In this document: positions 1 through 7,615 of the stretch, piece by piece
Layout: the number at the start of each line of letters is the position of its first letter
How positions within the stretch are numbered: position 1 is the first letter of the stretch
Assembly: GCA_002747015.1 (NCBI GenBank)
Contig: NVXI01000004.1
Span: 157,233-166,062 of the forward strand
DNA length: 8,830 nucleotides
DNA from: Zetaproteobacteria bacterium
Lineage (GTDB): Bacteria > Pseudomonadota > Alphaproteobacteria > Micavibrionales > Micavibrionaceae
Direction: 5' to 3'
Position numbers and translations under genes: made by a program
The notes under the pieces: generated by a model
Told to the model about the DNA's origin: nothing
The model's input: the letters and a program-made list of their open reading frames with translations, nothing else
The model's database searches: none

Positions 1-1
1 C

Positions 2-30
2 AGTATAGCAAAAATGGTGTGTTTCGGCAA
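2..30 (-). promoter_or_regulatory. Predicted sigma-70 promoter reading out of the left edge
   Basis: On the minus strand, TTGCCG (25-30) is followed after exactly 17 bases by TATACT (2-7). The -10 box is preceded by TGC, which gives an extended -10 element. Transcription would start just outside the window and run leftwards, so the gene or RNA it serves is not visible. The match is good (4/6 and 5/6 plus TGn), but this is a sequence match only. Confidence 0.5.
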
Positions 31-103
31 ATTTTCAAGAAGTTCTAGAAATGGGAGTTTGCTTTTTCAGGCATTTTTACATGTTTATGCGTTGCGGGCG
101 GCG

Positions 104-697
104 TTATCGAATGATTATATTGTTTGTTTGTGTTTCCGCAGATGGGAGTATGCCCTCTGATTCTGGGCTTCGTCCTGAAGTGGCTTGATTGTCAGTAGAA
201 CGTGTCACAGGATTATCTCCTTCCCATTGTGCGCGTGGCATGATGGCAATTGAGTTGACCGTTAGGCCATGTTCTAAGGTTATGGTGTTCTTATTGGGGT
301 TGACCAATATACCGTCATTTAATGGAGACCAGTGATCTATGTTGCCATCACCAAGGCTTTCTTTTATTAGCTTTGTTATAACCTTGTCCAAATCATCAAT
401 TGTACCGTGTGATTTAAGGTATTGACCTATTTGGAGACCAATTGCGTTATTGTAGTGATCCATTTCACTATTGGTTGCTCCGCCTAGTGCTTCTCTTGTA
501 TCTAGAAGTAGTTTTGCATAGGCTTCTGGGCTGTTCATAGATAGATAGGCGGCGCGGTAAACGTGTCTGTATGCATCTGCGGGGCCATTGCTGCTGCCTG
601 GGAAATTTGCTTGTGCTTCGAACTGTCGCGCGGCGACGTCACTGCCTAAGGAGGCAGCGTTGAATATTTGTTCTATAAGACTATGCGGTGAAGTCAT
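104..697 (-). CDS. DUF6973-like protein, 197 aa
   Basis: This predicted soluble protein shows no signal peptide or membrane segment. Residues 38-50 (NGPADAYRHVYRA) and 79-88 (MDHYNNAIGL) resemble, from memory, the two signature blocks of the DUF6973 family, usually written NGPADAFRHAYWNA and MDLHNNAVG. Conserved polar residues include D41, R44, H45, E70, D80, H81, N83 and N84. That pattern suggests a catalytic or metal-binding core, but the family has no function I can state with confidence. Members occur in larger secreted or toxin-like proteins; here the domain stands alone with a Ser/Thr/Asn-rich tail from about residue 160. The ATG at 697 is the only reasonable start, with a weak GGG-type ribosome site 7 bases upstream. 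It has its own promoter at 722-750 and lies 110 bases downstream of the same-strand 438-aa gene. The family call is moderately sure; the role is unknown. Confidence 0.7.
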   Translation of the reverse strand: MTSPHSLIEQIFNAASLGSDVAARQFEAQANFPGSSNGPADAYRHVYRAAYLSMNSPEAYAKLLLDTREALGGATNSEMDHYNNAIGLQIGQYLKSHGTIDDLDKVITKLIKESLGDGNIDHWSPLNDGILVNPNKNTITLEHGLTVNSIAIMPRAQWEGDNPVTRSTDNQATSGRSPESEGILPSAETQTNNIIIR

Positions 698-721
698 CTC
701 AGTACCCGTGTCTTTTTACCT

Positions 722-750
722 ATTGTAACAATAATACAGCATTATGTCTA
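722..750 (-). promoter_or_regulatory. Promoter of the DUF6973-like gene
   Basis: On the minus strand, TAGACA (745-750) and TACAAT (722-727) are separated by exactly 17 bases, and TGT just before the -10 gives an extended -10. Both hexamers match the consensus at 5 of 6 positions. The predicted start near 715 leaves a leader of about 18 bases before the ATG at 697. The gene can therefore be expressed independently of the upstream 438-aa gene. Confidence 0.6.
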
Positions 751-807
751 ATACTCGGATTTTAATTATTGATGGGATAGGGTATTATATGGTGTAAAGC
801 AAGAGTA

Positions 808-2124
808 TTATAGCTCGGGGATTCCAAAATTATTGTCATCGTCCTGATCAGGACCATTAAGGCGATCATCAGGCGTTAATGCCAGAATATCGTCTTTAAG
901 TTCTTCTGGTTGTGGTGGTGGGCGGATGCCCATTTGTCGATCTGCACGATCTTCTTGTAACCATTGAAAAACTTCGGTTGGAACGGGTAGGGCATCAGGC
1001 GGGCAAAAATATGTATTTGTGGTGTCATCGGTGTTGTATTTTAGTATTATGTGCCCATCAAATGTATCAATACGCGGGGTGTTGCCATTTACATTTAATA
1101 ACGTATCTATTTTGTTTTCTTTAAACGGCATATCTGCAACCAGATCCGGATAATCGGTAAGGGATGGTTTTTCGGGGACATTATCCATTGTTTTTGCTAG
1201 GGCTTGCCCTTGTTTGGTTGCTGTATTTGGTGTGATTTTATGTTCGGAATAATCTGTTTGTTCGGCAATAAAGAAATCATTACTTTTTATTTCTAAGGGT
1301 TGCCCTGCGGACATGGTGTCGATATTGCCATTATTTCTGATGGATATACTATATTGGGCCTTACCGTCATCATTGGTCATGGTTGATGAATTCATGTAAT
1401 AGCCTTCCCCCGCTGGGAGCTGCGCCTGAAATTGATCGTTTAATTCTACCGAAGTTATATGCTCGATTTCTTTCAGTACAGTATGGATGCCTGCGTTATA
1501 TTGTTCTGTGCGCTGGTTATAATCTTCGACAAGTTCTAATGTTAAGCCTTGTGCGATGAAGCATTGTGATTGATGGCCATGTTTTAGATCATCTGGATTT
1601 TTCTTTGGTGCCACGTAAGTGTCGGGGGTTTCTACGCCGCGGGGGTTTAGGGTAAAATATGAAAATGGCGTAGACCATCCACCGGCAAACAAAGTGTTAC
1701 TAATAAATTCTTTTTCATTCTCATCGGTAATCAAGCGCGCATCTTTTGGTATGAAGTGATCGCCGTCATGTCCTACGGGACAAAACATATAGAGGTCGGG
1801 TTGTCCCTCAGGTGCGTTATCGGATGCGCTGTCATGTTTATAACTGTTTTCGTAAACAACGGGAAAAAGGTCATATGCTCTGGGGTAGCCTTGGTCTTGT
1901 TCTTTAACCTCAGTGACGGGGTGAGATAATCCGGTTAGGGCAACGGTGTTATGATTTATGTCAGAGATCTTATTAATGATTTCTGTATTGATCGGTTTAT
2001 GTGTTGGGTGTTGAATCGTATTGCGGAAATCCTTTGCCATTTTTTCCATAGATTGATGGACGCTTTGTACGGCGTTATGTGATCGACCTGCGTGGTTCAA
2101 TTTATATATTACATGTTCTTGCAT
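808..2124 (-). CDS. Hypothetical protein, 438 aa, unrecognised family
   Basis: I do not recognise this protein. It is hydrophilic, with no signal peptide and no membrane segment, so it is probably cytoplasmic or exported by a leaderless route. The N-terminal 60 residues look helical and are rich in His and Asn. Residues 80-190 contain aromatic and proline-rich patches (YPRAYDLFP, DLYMFCPVGHDGDHFIP, GGWSTPFSYFTLNPRG) that suggest a folded domain. Residues 195-225 look like a helix, and 255-365 are mostly predicted strand. The last 65 residues are rich in Pro and Asp (PPPQPEELKDD, DQDDDNN) and probably disordered. The only cysteines are at 115, 188 and 374. The frame is uninterrupted and codon use looks like that of the DUF6973-like gene. 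The ATG at 2124 lacks a clear Shine-Dalgarno; a TATAAA at 2137-2142 could be a -10 box without a matching -35. The next in-frame Met is residue 26. Confidence 0.75.
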   Translation of the reverse strand: MQEHVIYKLNHAGRSHNAVQSVHQSMEKMAKDFRNTIQHPTHKPINTEIINKISDINHNTVALTGLSHPVTEVKEQDQGYPRAYDLFPVVYENSYKHDSASDNAPEGQPDLYMFCPVGHDGDHFIPKDARLITDENEKEFISNTLFAGGWSTPFSYFTLNPRGVETPDTYVAPKKNPDDLKHGHQSQCFIAQGLTLELVEDYNQRTEQYNAGIHTVLKEIEHITSVELNDQFQAQLPAGEGYYMNSSTMTNDDGKAQYSISIRNNGNIDTMSAGQPLEIKSNDFFIAEQTDYSEHKITPNTATKQGQALAKTMDNVPEKPSLTDYPDLVADMPFKENKIDTLLNVNGNTPRIDTFDGHIILKYNTDDTTNTYFCPPDALPVPTEVFQWLQEDRADRQMGIRPPPQPEELKDDILALTPDDRLNGPDQDDDNNFGIPEL

Positions 2125-2161
2125 ACGTCTGTTGTCTTTATAGCGTGTCGTTATTTTTAAG

Positions 2162-2175
2162 ATGCGTTTCGATTT
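2162..2175. repeat. 14-bp direct repeat, copy 1
   Basis: ATGCGTTTCGATTT occurs here and again at 2881-2894, where it forms the right shoulder of the groES-groEL spacer stem-loop. This copy lies between the start of the 438-aa gene and the groESL promoter. Both copies are followed by a short AT-rich stretch that contains an ATG and a T-rich run. A 14-base match can arise by chance in 8.8 kb of AT-rich DNA, so relevance is uncertain. Confidence 0.4.
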
Positions 2176-2215
2176 GTATCATGGTTTTAATCTGATCCGC
2201 ACTTAAAAAGCGTTT

Positions 2216-2434
2216 TCAATTGTATTCTATAGCAAGGATAACAGGCTGTTTTTCAAAAGATTGAGTGTTTTCAGAGGGAAAGTCATATATTTTGGTTTTA
2301 TGATTAACTTTTGGTGGTAATTGGGTGGAAATAGCTTGAATTATTTGAGTGACGGCAGTATAGATTGTGCATTCATATAGGGAGCCTGCGTTTTTTATCG
2401 TACTAACCCATGTGATGTGGGAGGGGTTTTCCTA
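2216..2434 (-). pseudogene. Possible coding remnant upstream of groES (about 71 codons, no start)
   Basis: On the minus strand an open frame runs from just after a TAG at 2432-2434 to a TGA at 2216-2218. It has no ATG, GTG or TTG codon anywhere. Its translation reads like a protein C-terminus: it includes SLYECTIYTAVTQIIQAI, then PPKVNHKTKIYDFPSEN, and ends QPVILAIEYN. Codon choice resembles the two minus-strand genes to its left. I do not recognise a family. It may be the 3' remnant of a gene whose 5' part was lost or replaced by the groESL control region, and it overlaps the predicted groESL promoter on the other strand. A 71-codon open run can also arise by chance, so this is a tentative call. 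Confidence 0.3.
2335..2364 (+). promoter_or_regulatory. Predicted groESL promoter (heat-shock sigma-32-like overlapping sigma-70-like)
   Basis: CTTGAA (2335-2340) fits the CTTGAA-type -35 of alphaproteobacterial RpoH promoters. The one-base-shifted TTGAAT (2336-2341) lies 17 bases upstream of TATAGA (2359-2364), so the same site also fits a sigma-70 promoter. Transcription would begin near 2371, giving a leader of about 130 bases before groES. No CIRCE-type inverted repeat (TTAGCACTC-N9-GAGTGCTAA) is present between here and groES, so HrcA control at this site is not supported. RpoH use is inferred from the match and from how groESL is usually controlled. Confidence 0.5.
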
Positions 2435-2496
2435 GCTCTGGCTCTTAAAGGAGCAGAAAGGAAAGCCTGCTTGTTTAAACCATAAACTATAGGAGA
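2407..2496 (+). promoter_or_regulatory. groES 5' leader with short stem-loops and ribosome binding site
   Basis: The predicted leader holds a small stem-loop of CCCATG with TGTGGG (2407-2421, two G-U pairs, triloop). A second lies at 2441-2454, where GCTC and GAGC flank TTAAAG. The groES ribosome site AGGAGA (2491-2496) is 6 bases from the ATG. TCCTA at 2430-2434 is complementary to TAGGA at 2490-2494, which covers the ribosome site, so a heat-sensitive masked state is conceivable. The pairing is only 5 bp and may be chance. Confidence 0.3.
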
Positions 2497-2502
2497 TTCG
2501 AA

Positions 2503-2793
2503 ATGAAATTTCGTCCTTTACATGATCGCGTATTAGTCCGCCGCGCGGAAGCTGAAACTAAAACAGCAGGTGGTATTATTATTCCAGGAACAGCAGAAGA
2601 AAAGCCATCAGAAGGCGAAATCGTTGCGGTAGGCAATGGTTACGTTAATGATAATGGTGATCTTCGCGCGCTAGACGTGAAAACAGGTGATACTGTTATC
2701 TTTTCCAAATGGGCTGGTACAGAAGTGACTATCGATGGTGAAGACCTGATGGTAATGAAAGAATCAGACATTATTGGCGTTGTTGCTGCCTAA
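2503..2793 (+). CDS. groES: Co-chaperonin GroES (Hsp10)
   Basis: GroES forms the heptameric lid of the GroEL folding chamber in the cytoplasm. It binds ATP-loaded GroEL and encloses the substrate protein during each folding cycle. At 96 residues it has the normal family length. The N-terminus [13 protein letters not shown] is diagnostic. The GroEL-binding mobile loop spans about residues 17-34 and contains the hydrophobic GGIIIP tripeptide region (23-28). The roof beta-hairpin is near residues 47-55, and the C-terminal [10 protein letters not shown] strand closes the barrel. The start is secure: AGGAGA lies 6 bases upstream of the ATG, after the predicted heat-shock promoter at 2335-2364. It is followed by groEL after an unusually long, structured 150-base spacer. 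Identification is certain. Confidence 0.98.
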   Translation: MKFRPLHDRVLVRRAEAETKTAGGIIIPGTAEEKPSEGEIVAVGNGYVNDNGDLRALDVKTGDTVIFSKWAGTEVTIDGEDLMVMKESDIIGVVAA

Positions 2794-2801
2794 AATCTTT
2801 T

Positions 2802-2885
2802 CGCATTGCGCTGTGGTGGCGTTGAATTGCGGCTTACGTATAAAATATACGCTTCGCCTTATTCGCCTGATCACATCAAAATGCG
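2802..2885 (+). other. Long imperfect stem-loop filling the groES-groEL spacer
   Basis: The spacer is an imperfect palindrome. Outer arms CGCATT (2802-2807) and AATGCG (2880-2885) pair. Next TGTGGT (2812-2817) pairs with ATCACA (2870-2875, one G-U), GGCG (2818-2821) with CGCC (2864-2867), AAT (2825-2827) with ATT (2861-2863), and GGC (2831-2833) with GCC (2856-2858). At the tip CGTATA (2837-2842) pairs with TATACG (2846-2851) around an AAA loop. This gives about 28 pairs over 84 bases, with internal loops. No T-run follows, so it is not an intrinsic terminator. In Agrobacterium tumefaciens the groESL mRNA is known to be cleaved in this spacer during heat shock, so a processing or stabilising element is a reasonable inference; a palindromic repeat insertion is the alternative. 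Confidence 0.55.
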
Positions 2886-2894
2886 TTTCGATTT
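2881..2894. repeat. 14-bp direct repeat, copy 2
   Basis: This is the second copy of ATGCGTTTCGATTT (first at 2162-2175). Its first five bases form part of the closing arm of the groES-groEL stem-loop. It ends 49 bases before the groEL ATG. Confidence 0.4.
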
Positions 2895-2931
2895 ACTTAT
2901 GATTTATATGAATATATTTTATTTTTCTTAA

Positions 2932-4596
<1,665 letters not shown>

Positions 4597-4618
4597 ATCA
4601 TTCACTTATTACAATTTG

Positions 4619-4650
4619 AAGGCTACCTTATTTCTAAGGTGGCCTTTTTT
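4619..4650 (+). terminator. Rho-independent terminator of groESL
   Basis: AAGGCTACCTTA (4619-4630), a TTTC loop, then TAAGGTGGCCTT form a 12-position stem with one T-G wobble, followed by a T-run to 4650. It starts 23 bases after the groEL stop codon, closes the operon, and insulates the protease gene downstream. Confidence 0.92.
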
Positions 4651-4810
4651 GATGGCGTAAATCTAATATAGTAATCTGTATTTAATTGATTACAGCGTTG
4701 CTGCGCCATGACCGCATTATTTATACGATTGCCTTGTACTTAAAATAGAGCCAAATCACTATAGAGGCTTTGCCTGTGTTTTTGTGGCTTGCAATAAAAG
4801 AGACTTTTAT

Positions 4811-5530
4811 GTGAAAATTAATTACTGGAAGAAATGTAGGGAGAAGAAAATTTCTCGAAAAATATCAAATTGTAATATCGCTAGTATGTTTTTATTGACG
4901 GCACTTGCTGAAGGATGTGCCACGATTACCGATTCTAAAATAGGAATATTTGGACATTTAGAAGAAAAATTAAAACAGAATCCTGAGGTTTTTTCCCAAT
5001 GGCGACGACTGGTCGATCATTTGGAAAATGAAAAAAATATTGAAGTAGGTCGTGTGCTATGGGGGCATATTATACTAAGCGTAGAACATTTAAGAGATCG
5101 CTCTTTATTGGAAAAAGCTAGGGGCGTTAATGATGTTGTCAATGCGGTGGAGTATGGTTCTGATACTTCTGTTTGGAGTGAAGATGATTATTGGGCAACG
5201 CCACTTGAATTTATGATGAAAAAGAGACGTGGTGATTGTGAGGATTATGCGATTACAAAATACTTATTGTTAAAAGAATTGGGAGTTGAGGAGGATCGCC
5301 TTCGTATCGTGAGTGTTTCGTTGGCAGATGGTAGAGCTCATGCCGTATTGGTTATGTATACTGATGATGATACTTTGCTTCTTGATAATTTGAGCAGGAA
5401 TGTAATCTCTACTGAGGATAAGCAAGGGTATAGACCAATAATGTCAATAAATTCTTTTTCAATATGGACGCATTCGGAAGAGCCATATGATGTTACAATA
5501 CGCACGACATCTGATCCTTCTTTTTATTAA
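4811..5530 (+). CDS. LapG-type transglutaminase-like cysteine protease (BTLCP family), probably exported
   Basis: The protein belongs to the bacterial transglutaminase-like cysteine proteinases (Pfam PF06035, LapG family). The catalytic triad is visible: Cys143 in RRGDCEDYAITKY, His177 in GRAHAVLV and Asp192 in LLLDNLSR (numbering from the GTG at 4811). The DCE motif at 142-144 is the calcium-binding signature reported for LapG. In Pseudomonas, LapG cuts the surface adhesin LapA to release biofilm cells and is held in check by the c-di-GMP receptor LapD. The N-terminus is strongly basic, then hydrophobic (IASMFLLTALA), with an ALA cleavage site after residue 33, so export to the periplasm is likely. 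Cys36 follows a poor lipobox. I chose GTG 4811 because AAGAGA lies 7 bases upstream; an in-frame GTG at 4784 adds 9 residues, and ATG 4886 would remove most of the signal peptide. No LapD or adhesin is in the window, so the substrate is unknown. Confidence 0.85.
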   Translation: MKINYWKKCREKKISRKISNCNIASMFLLTALAEGCATITDSKIGIFGHLEEKLKQNPEVFSQWRRLVDHLENEKNIEVGRVLWGHIILSVEHLRDRSLLEKARGVNDVVNAVEYGSDTSVWSEDDYWATPLEFMMKKRRGDCEDYAITKYLLLKELGVEEDRLRIVSVSLADGRAHAVLVMYTDDDTLLLDNLSRNVISTEDKQGYRPIMSINSFSIWTHSEEPYDVTIRTTSDPSFY

Positions 5531-5641
5531 TGTTTCAAAAGGATATAAAGTAAGGAGAGTTTTAAGCTTTTTTTGATGTTTTGTTTATAGTGTGGTATGT
5601 ATTTCCATATTGAAAGTGCATAAGATAACAAGGGTGCTATA

Positions 5642-5920
5642 ATGTTGGGTATAAAAAAATCAATTCAAGAATTCTTTTCATCATCTTCGTTAAATGTTTT
5701 GTTGTTGCAAAGGACGCTAAATGATCATGATGTTTCTGAGGATGTTGTGAGCGCCGTTATTGATGATTTGGCTGGACGGGTGAAGGATACGCCATTAAAT
5801 AAAGAAATGTTAACGGATGTTTTTTCTAAGCATGAGTTGGGTGAAATTGCATCTGAAACATATGAAGAATTAAAGAACGATTCGGTGGTATTGCCGTATG
5901 GCTCAATCGCTTGTCCTTAA
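5642..5920 (+). CDS. Hypothetical protein, 92 aa
   Basis: I do not recognise this small protein. It is predicted to be mostly helical and acidic from residue 28 on, with a basic N-terminus (MLGIKKSIQ) and a serine run at 13-16. It has no membrane segment and no clear signal peptide. The ATG at 5642 has a good ribosome site (AAGGG at 5630-5634, 7 bases away), which supports a real gene. It begins 111 bases after the LapG-like gene with no terminator between them, so co-transcription is possible but not shown. It ends 15 bases from the convergent methyltransferase gene, with no visible terminator in that gap. Confidence 0.65.
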   Translation: MLGIKKSIQEFFSSSSLNVLLLQRTLNDHDVSEDVVSAVIDDLAGRVKDTPLNKEMLTDVFSKHELGEIASETYEELKNDSVVLPYGSIACP

Positions 5921-5935
5921 TTGGCGTATGGTAAG

Positions 5936-6802
5936 TTAAGCTTCAAGTGTATTTTGGGTTATATCTTCTTGTATTTCTTCTTCGGTCTTCTTGCGCGCAG
6001 TTACGCGCAGGAATTGTGACATAACCGGTTTTCCGTTTTTATCGAAATTGCCGACAGATTCGATTTCCTCACCTTGTTCAAAAGATAAGTCGGTGAATTT
6101 TTCGGAAAGCACGCTTCTAAATCTATCTTCGTCATAGAAGTTTATTTTGTGTTGTGGCCTGTCTTTATAGACAGCGGTGTTTCCGTTGTCATTGCTGCTA
6201 TTGGTATTAACCCACTTCATTTGGTCTTCATTGAAATCATCGTGGCGGCGCGCGGTTAAGACGAGTAATCCACCGGGCTTTAAGGCTGTTGCTATATTGT
6301 CAATAATGGCGCGGGCATCGTCTGGATCTGGTAGGTGAAGCATTCTATGAGAGAGAACGGCATCAAAGTTATCTTTGATGAAGGAGGTTTCGGCGAAATC
6401 ACCATTGGTTACAAAGGCTTTTTTTTCATCGATATAATCACTTAATTCTTTTTTTGAGGCAATGATTGCACCTTTTGATTTATCCACGCCAAGAACATAA
6501 TGTCCTTGTTCAAGAAGGGCTTTTGAATCGCGACCATATCCGCAGCCTAGATCCAGAATCAGGGACGGTTCTTTTAGCTCATTTAGTAAGAATTCACCGC
6601 ATGCACTTGGATCATCTTTCCAAAGATGGCCATTATTACCAAGATAGCGTTTTCCCCAGTTGTCGTGCTCATCCAAACGTTCGAGCTGCCAATTTATGTC
6701 CACTATGATATTTTTCAGATAATCACCTGAAAGTCCAGATTTCTCTAAGCGTTCAACAATGCCGTCTAGTGCGAGCGCTTTTTTTGATGTATCTAAGGCC
6801 AT
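5936..6802 (-). CDS. Class I SAM-dependent methyltransferase, 288 aa
   Basis: The enzyme would transfer a methyl group from S-adenosylmethionine to an unknown substrate in the cytoplasm. The Rossmann-fold motifs are clear: motif I LILDLGCGYGR (81-91, SAM-binding glycine loop), the acidic end of strand 2 in GVD (105-107), NGDF (133-136), the motif IV region DAVLSHRMLHLPD (147-159), and LKPGGLLVLTARR (174-186). The first 80 residues are helical and may form a substrate-side lid. The Lys/Glu-rich C-terminus (ARKKTEEEIQED) is probably flexible. I chose the ATG at 6802: it has GAG 6 bases upstream and starts 11 bases after the stop of the XRE gene, the expected operon spacing. A GTG at 6853 would add 17 residues and overlap that gene but has no ribosome site. 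The motifs fit small-molecule methyltransferases of the Methyltransf_11/25/31 type; there is no DNA-methylase NPPY or DPPY motif. Confidence 0.85.
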   Translation of the reverse strand: MALDTSKKALALDGIVERLEKSGLSGDYLKNIIVDINWQLERLDEHDNWGKRYLGNNGHLWKDDPSACGEFLLNELKEPSLILDLGCGYGRDSKALLEQGHYVLGVDKSKGAIIASKKELSDYIDEKKAFVTNGDFAETSFIKDNFDAVLSHRMLHLPDPDDARAIIDNIATALKPGGLLVLTARRHDDFNEDQMKWVNTNSSNDNGNTAVYKDRPQHKINFYDEDRFRSVLSEKFTDLSFEQGEEIESVGNFDKNGKPVMSQFLRVTARKKTEEEIQEDITQNTLEA

Positions 6803-6813
6803 TATTTTCTCGG

Positions 6814-7485
6814 TTATTTGTATGTTGGTGGTGTTATTGCTATATTTTCCCACGCGATCTTAAAGAGGTTTTTGTAACCATCTGCAAAATCTGAGTGATG
6901 CATGATTATAATTTCTACATCATTATCTTTGAAATTTAGAAAAGCGAGCCTGTCATGGTATGAATAAAATGATTTATCGTTAAAGAGGCGTTCTGGAAAC
7001 CACTTATACTGTGAATATGATGAGGCAGGAAAATTGGTATCACCTTCTTTTGTAATGATACGCACATCCATTATGTCTCTATTTTTATACATACGGTCGG
7101 TATGGTTTTTCCATTTGTTATCGCCCATCCATTTGATCCAGTTTTCATGAACCACGTTTGAAAGAAAGACTGATGTTGGTTTTTCTTTTGTACCGTAACG
7201 CACCGCAGTTTCATAAACGTCATCTAGAAAACTACTGAAGCCGCTGGCTCCGCGCAAAATTTTCACTTCACCGGTTCTTTTCTTAACACCGCTTTCGGCG
7301 ATAAATTCAACATCCGCTCTGTCGAAAGCATTTGTAATCTTTTCGATCGTGGTAGAGTTGGGCTGATTCGTACCGTTTTCTATGCGTGCGATTCCAGTTT
7401 GTGATAGGCCGGCTTGATCGGCAAGCTCGCCTTGGCTCCACCCAATAAGGGCACGTGCGGCGCGGATTTGTTCAATTGTAGGCAT
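6814..7485 (-). CDS. XRE-family transcriptional regulator with C-terminal effector-like domain
   Basis: Residues 4-60 are a Cro/C1-type helix-turn-helix: RAARALIGWSQGELADQAGL, then SQTGIARIENG and PNSTTIEKITNAF, the usual DNA-binding fold of this family. The remaining 160 residues have no membrane segment. Their C-terminal part, with KWFPERLF, DRLAFLNF, VEIIIMHHSDFADGYKNLFKIAWENI, resembles the sensor or phospholipase-D-like domain seen at the end of TrmB-like and some XRE regulators, where a similar phrase ends in FxxxWE. That similarity is from memory and suggests ligand or signal sensing. The ATG at 7485 gives the normal family N-terminus PTIEQIRAARALIGWS and has a weak GGA 8 bases upstream; an ATG at 7494 adds three residues but lacks a ribosome site. 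It is the first gene of the operon with the methyltransferase and probably controls its own promoter at 7527-7555. Confidence 0.85.
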   Translation of the reverse strand: MPTIEQIRAARALIGWSQGELADQAGLSQTGIARIENGTNQPNSTTIEKITNAFDRADVEFIAESGVKKRTGEVKILRGASGFSSFLDDVYETAVRYGTKEKPTSVFLSNVVHENWIKWMGDNKWKNHTDRMYKNRDIMDVRIITKEGDTNFPASSYSQYKWFPERLFNDKSFYSYHDRLAFLNFKDNDVEIIIMHHSDFADGYKNLFKIAWENIAITPPTYK

Positions 7486-7526
7486 ATACAGCATCCATAA
7501 ATTATAAAATTATTTCGTAGAATTTT

Positions 7527-7555
7527 GTTATATGTCTAATCGAAGTCTTTGTCCA
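7527..7555 (-). promoter_or_regulatory. Promoter of the XRE-methyltransferase operon
   Basis: On the minus strand, TGGACA (7550-7555) and TATAAC (7527-7532) are separated by exactly 17 bases, each matching consensus at 5 of 6 positions. The predicted start near 7520 leaves a leader of about 35 bases. A second TATAAT lies at 7501-7506 without a matching -35. No clean operator palindrome stands out; TTCG and CGAA half-sites flank the -10 loosely. Confidence 0.65.
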
Positions 7556-7615
7556 GCATAACTCTTATTTATGCGTAAAAAATGCACAAAAAGACATCAA
7601 TTTGTTACAAATATG

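Noticed and set aside
1..48. Fifteen plus-strand codons ending in a stop (QYSKNGVFRQIFKKF), possibly the end of a gene from the left
   Set aside because: Too short to support, and the same bases form a good minus-strand promoter; it remains possible.
749..810. 8-bp inverted repeat TAATACTC / GAGTATTA near the 438-aa stop codon
   Set aside because: The arms are 46 bases apart with no T-run; it is likely chance in AT-rich DNA.
912..1124. 70-codon plus-strand frame inside the 438-aa gene
   Set aside because: It lies wholly opposite a longer coherent gene, has cysteine-rich low-likelihood composition and no ribosome site.
4729..4765. Promoter for the LapG-like gene (TTGCCT or TTGTAC with TATAGA at 4760-4765)
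   Set aside because: The spacers are 25 and 20 bases, too long; only an isolated -10-like box is supported.
5552..5574. Possible terminator (AAGCTTTTTTT) after the LapG-like gene
   Set aside because: There is a T-run but no credible stem in front of it.
6466..6708. 80-codon plus-strand frame inside the methyltransferase
   Set aside because: It is opposite the motif I and N-terminal coding region and has no ribosome site.
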